NCBI GenBank assembly: GCA_000307935.1 | Contig: AMWX01000012.1 | Location: 62,001-126,000 of the forward strand | From: SAR86 cluster bacterium SAR86E | Lineage (GTDB): Bacteria; Pseudomonadota; Gammaproteobacteria; Magnimaribacterales; D2472 | Direction of reading: 5' to 3' | Length of the DNA stretch: 64,000 nucleotides | Shown here: piece after piece, positions 62,020-64,000 of the stretch | Layout: each line of letters starts with the position of its first letter | How positions within the stretch are numbered: the first letter of the stretch is position 1 | Made by a program: the position numbers and the translations under genes | Notes under the pieces: generated by a model | Told to the model about the DNA's origin: nothing | Database searches by the model: none | Seen by the model: the letters and a program-made list of their open reading frames with translations, nothing else

Positions 62020-63493
62020 GCAGCAATTTTATCCTTTCTTTGTTGGGCATAGATTTTATTTTAGGAGATGAATTTATAAACGCAATGGATTCTCTAATAT
62101 TATAAGTATCCCAACGCATCAAATCTGAAGATGGGGAACCGGTTTTTGCAAACTGAGTCCAGGAAACTTGAAAAAAATTAGAAATTTTTTGAGCTTCTTT
62201 TGAGCAAAAATCTTGAATAATTTTTTTAGATGCAGACCCGAAGACATATGGAAGCTCGCTTGCATGATATGCACCCAATTTACCGTTTAGGAATGGACTA
62301 GGCTCATTAAAAAAATATCCATAAGCATTATCTTGATGTTGCTCTAATAGTTCCAATGCGTGAATTCCAAATGTCCAATCAGTCATAATATTTGATAGCG
62401 CATGCTTATATTGATTGTCTGATTTTCCTTTGGGTAAATAATTTTCAGCAATTCTATCAATAGCCTCTGTTATGAATAATTTATTTAACCTTTTATAAAA
62501 ATTATCTTTATTTAAATTTAGATAATATGGTTCAAATTCTGACCAAAGTCTGTATTCGTCTGCTGTTGTTCCAACTATTAATTTAATTGGTGAATCTTGA
62601 AAATTTTTTATGGGATTTAAGGGTAAGAAATTACCATCTGCAATTGGTGCAAATCCTATTTCTGGCGAAAGCCACTTTCCACTTGAAATCATCGTATGTT
62701 TTATAGCAGATGCAAGTGAGGTTATTTGCTTGTGATCAAGCAATAGTAAATCATTAATTTTGATTCCATTATCATGTGCGGTTTTGAGGAATAACTCACC
62801 CCACTGATTTCCTCTCTCTTTATCAAAAAATGCATTCATTCCTCCGCTTTGACAAATAGCTTTAGAAAATAAATCACCTTCTGGGCTTATTGAAGATTGC
62901 AATGCAACACTCCAAGCTCCGGCTGATTCTCCAAAAATAGTGATGTTTTCAGGATCTCCTCCAAACTCAGCAATGTTTTCTTTTACCCATTCTATTGCTA
63001 ACTTTTGATCCATTAAACCTTCATTGCCTGAAGATTTAATTTCACCGTTTGAGACTTCATCAAGCTTTAAGAATCCAAATGGTCCTAAGCGATAGTTAAT
63101 TGTAACTAATACAATTTCATGACGAGGAAGAGAATTAAGATCATAGAGAACTGAATTAGATGAGCCGGTAATATACGCTCCTCCATGAATCCAAATCATT
63201 ACTGGCATATTGCCATTTATATTTTGCGAGGCAATGTTAAGAGACAAACAGTCCACTGATTCATCTGGCATGTTTGGATCAGTTAAAAAAGAATCTTGAT
63301 AAATTGTTTGAGGTGCACTAAGCCCTCTTTTGGTCGCGTCATAAGATATTTGAGAATCAATTTTTTCAGGTGCCTGCCACTGCGTTTTATTGGTTAAGGG
63401 TTTTGCGAAAGGAATGCCATAAAAAAAATTTATATTATTATCATTTACACCAGAAAATTTTCCTGCGCTACAGTGCACACTTATATATGACAT
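61997..63493 (-). CDS. type-B carboxylesterase, second copy
   Basis: From the ATG at 63493 the protein is 498 residues; a TTG at 63538 would add 15 residues (RIQKFFTICIYNCL) resembling a signal, but a cleavage there would cut into the first beta strand HCSAGKFSG. The start is therefore uncertain. The core has VDCLSLNIA near 109, WIHGGAYITG near 130, FGESAGAWSV (nucleophile Ser) near 195, GTTADEYRLW and GAYHASELPYVFG, the catalytic His region. It hydrolyses an ester; the substrate is unknown. It is closely related in design to the 614-residue neighbour, suggesting duplication. Confidence 0.85.
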   Translation of the reverse strand: MSYISVHCSAGKFSGVNDNNINFFYGIPFAKPLTNKTQWQAPEKIDSQISYDATKRGLSAPQTIYQDSFLTDPNMPDESVDCLSLNIASQNINGNMPVMIWIHGGAYITGSSNSVLYDLNSLPRHEIVLVTINYRLGPFGFLKLDEVSNGEIKSSGNEGLMDQKLAIEWVKENIAEFGGDPENITIFGESAGAWSVALQSSISPEGDLFSKAICQSGGMNAFFDKERGNQWGELFLKTAHDNGIKINDLLLLDHKQITSLASAIKHTMISSGKWLSPEIGFAPIADGNFLPLNPIKNFQDSPIKLIVGTTADEYRLWSEFEPYYLNLNKDNFYKRLNKLFITEAIDRIAENYLPKGKSDNQYKHALSNIMTDWTFGIHALELLEQHQDNAYGYFFNEPSPFLNGKLGAYHASELPYVFGSASKKIIQDFCSKEAQKISNFFQVSWTQFAKTGSPSSDLMRWDTYNIRESIAFINSSPKIKSMPNKERIKLLHESKNNL

Positions 63494-63541
63494 CAAACAA
63501 TTATAGATGCATATAGTAAAAAATTTCTGAATACGCAATAT

Positions 63542-63559
63542 TGAACATGAATGTGTTCA
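63542..63559. promoter_or_regulatory. short palindrome in the esterase/monooxygenase divergent region
   Basis: TGAACA and TGTTCA are complementary around a 6-base spacer in the 183-base gap between the divergent second esterase (ATG 63493) and the HsaA-like gene. It could be a binding site for a regulator of the esterase/DUF3604 unit or the monooxygenase. Arms are short and the region is AT-rich, so chance is possible. I saw nothing else in the gap except the AAAGG ribosome binding site at 63666-63670. Confidence 0.3.
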
Positions 63560-63676
63560 TAAAAATTAATAATTGTAATATTAATCGTAAAAATAATGAT
63601 AAAAAATATGAATTATTATGTTGAATTAACAAAGTATTAATGGAATCATTACTATCAATACAAAAAAAGGTGAAAA

Positions 63677-64000
63677 ATGGCATTAGCAGCAATTACCAAA
63701 GAAAGAACAAATCCTGACCTACACAACGAAATGATCAGAAAAGCTGAAGATCTTATTCCTGTTCTCAAGAAAAGATCTGAATCCGCAAACATTGATCGAA
63801 GAATTCCTAAAGAAACTATCCAAGACATGAAGGATGCCGGATTTTTTAAGATTCTTCAACCTAAGCAATATGGTGGTCATGAATTAGATCCGCACACTTT
63901 TTCAGAAGTCCAATTAAGAATTGCGCAAGGCTGTATGTCCACTGCATGGGTTTTAGGTGTTGTTGGCATTCATCCTTTTCAACTTGCTCTTTATGATGAT
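63677..64000 (+). CDS. HsaA-type flavin-dependent monooxygenase (acyl-CoA dehydrogenase fold), cut by window edge
   Basis: The frame opens at the ATG at 63677, six bases after AAAGG, and runs to the edge, giving 108 residues. LIPVLKKRSESANIDRRIPKETIQDMKDAGFFKILQPKQYGG followed by GCMSTAWVLGVVGIHPFQLALY matches the N-terminus of HsaA-like and p-hydroxyphenylacetate hydroxylase-like flavin monooxygenases (group D). These hydroxylate phenolic substrates with reduced flavin from a partner reductase. The partner would be outside the window. An ordinary acyl-CoA dehydrogenase is less likely because the AQGCMSTAW segment is specific to this branch. Confidence 0.82.
   Translation, partial: MALAAITKERTNPDLHNEMIRKAEDLIPVLKKRSESANIDRRIPKETIQDMKDAGFFKILQPKQYGGHELDPHTFSEVQLRIAQGCMSTAWVLGVVGIHPFQLALYDD

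Noticed and set aside
63501-63692. 63-residue hydrophobic minus-strand frame upstream of the second esterase
   Set aside because: It overlaps the esterase N-terminus in another frame and the start of the divergent monooxygenase; no ribosome binding site or family pattern.
1-64000. tRNA, rRNA, CRISPR array, insertion sequence or riboswitch
   Set aside because: I found no cloverleaf, no rRNA core sequence, no regularly spaced repeats, no transposase motif and no purine riboswitch core before the permease. A covariance-model search would settle small RNAs.

Overview
The window looks like a chromosomal segment of a streamlined, AT-rich marine gammaproteobacterium, most like the SAR86 clade or a close relative. 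This is inferred from the low GC (my estimate is about one third; not computed), very short or overlapping gene junctions, gammaproteobacterial housekeeping genes (lexA, topA, galU, glpG, guaA/guaB, fumC, prc, rraA, nagZ), and several acyl-CoA dehydrogenases plus a TonB-dependent receptor. I saw no rRNA, tRNA, CRISPR array or transposase. No gene-free stretch exceeds 300 bases; the longest (39678-39896 and 34042-34247) are described under the palindrome and repeat entries.

Layout. 1-2476: prpB (cut by the left edge), queH, thrH and a cytosolic 5'-nucleotidase. 2516-3161: lexA behind a perfect SOS box. 3158-9919: a minus-strand block nadK-glpG-galU-pyrD-144aa-topA-85aa. 9962-11751: a sirtuin and a zinc alcohol dehydrogenase. 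11826-15810: an acyl-CoA dehydrogenase pair, mazG and a PlsC-type acyltransferase. 15799-18319: the minus-strand operon LLM oxidoreductase-nagZ-rraA. 18427-29354: a nitronate monooxygenase, a GST, and a seven-gene operon resembling acyclic-terpene (Atu) catabolism: acyl-CoA carboxylase beta and alpha, TetR, AtuA, enoyl-CoA hydratase and two acyl-CoA dehydrogenases. The nitronate monooxygenase and the Atu-like operon are both preceded by the same palindrome, GGTAAT-N14-ATTACC.

29351-34041: a DsbA-fold isomerase, the Prc protease, exonuclease III, TadA and a nitroreductase. 34071-35124: an FkbM methyltransferase bracketed by two copies of the guaA 3' end, which looks like an attachment-site scar. 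35105-42663: a purine locus (guaA, a phosphoribosyltransferase, a TonB-dependent receptor, an AzgA-type permease, guaB). 42742-46752: phhB, fumC, a class II aldolase and an aldehyde dehydrogenase. 46838-57594: photolyase and a tightly packed surface-sugar operon (CapD/WbpM-type dehydratase, epimerase, PQQ sugar dehydrogenase, Gfo/Idh, SIS isomerase, IMPase-like phosphatase, 2-hydroxyacid dehydrogenase, HpaI aldolase, KdsB-like cytidylyltransferase), with a divergent phosphoglycosyl transferase. 58016-64000: a DUF3604 lipoprotein, two type-B carboxylesterases and the start of an HsaA-type flavin monooxygenase.

The best candidates for undescribed biology are: the sugar operon, which has the right enzymes to build and CMP-activate a 2-keto-3-deoxy sugar acid other than Kdo; the Atu-like operon with its predicted TetR palindromes; the guaA-end repeats around fkbM; the purine locus containing a TonB receptor; and the DUF3604/esterase/HsaA-like cluster.
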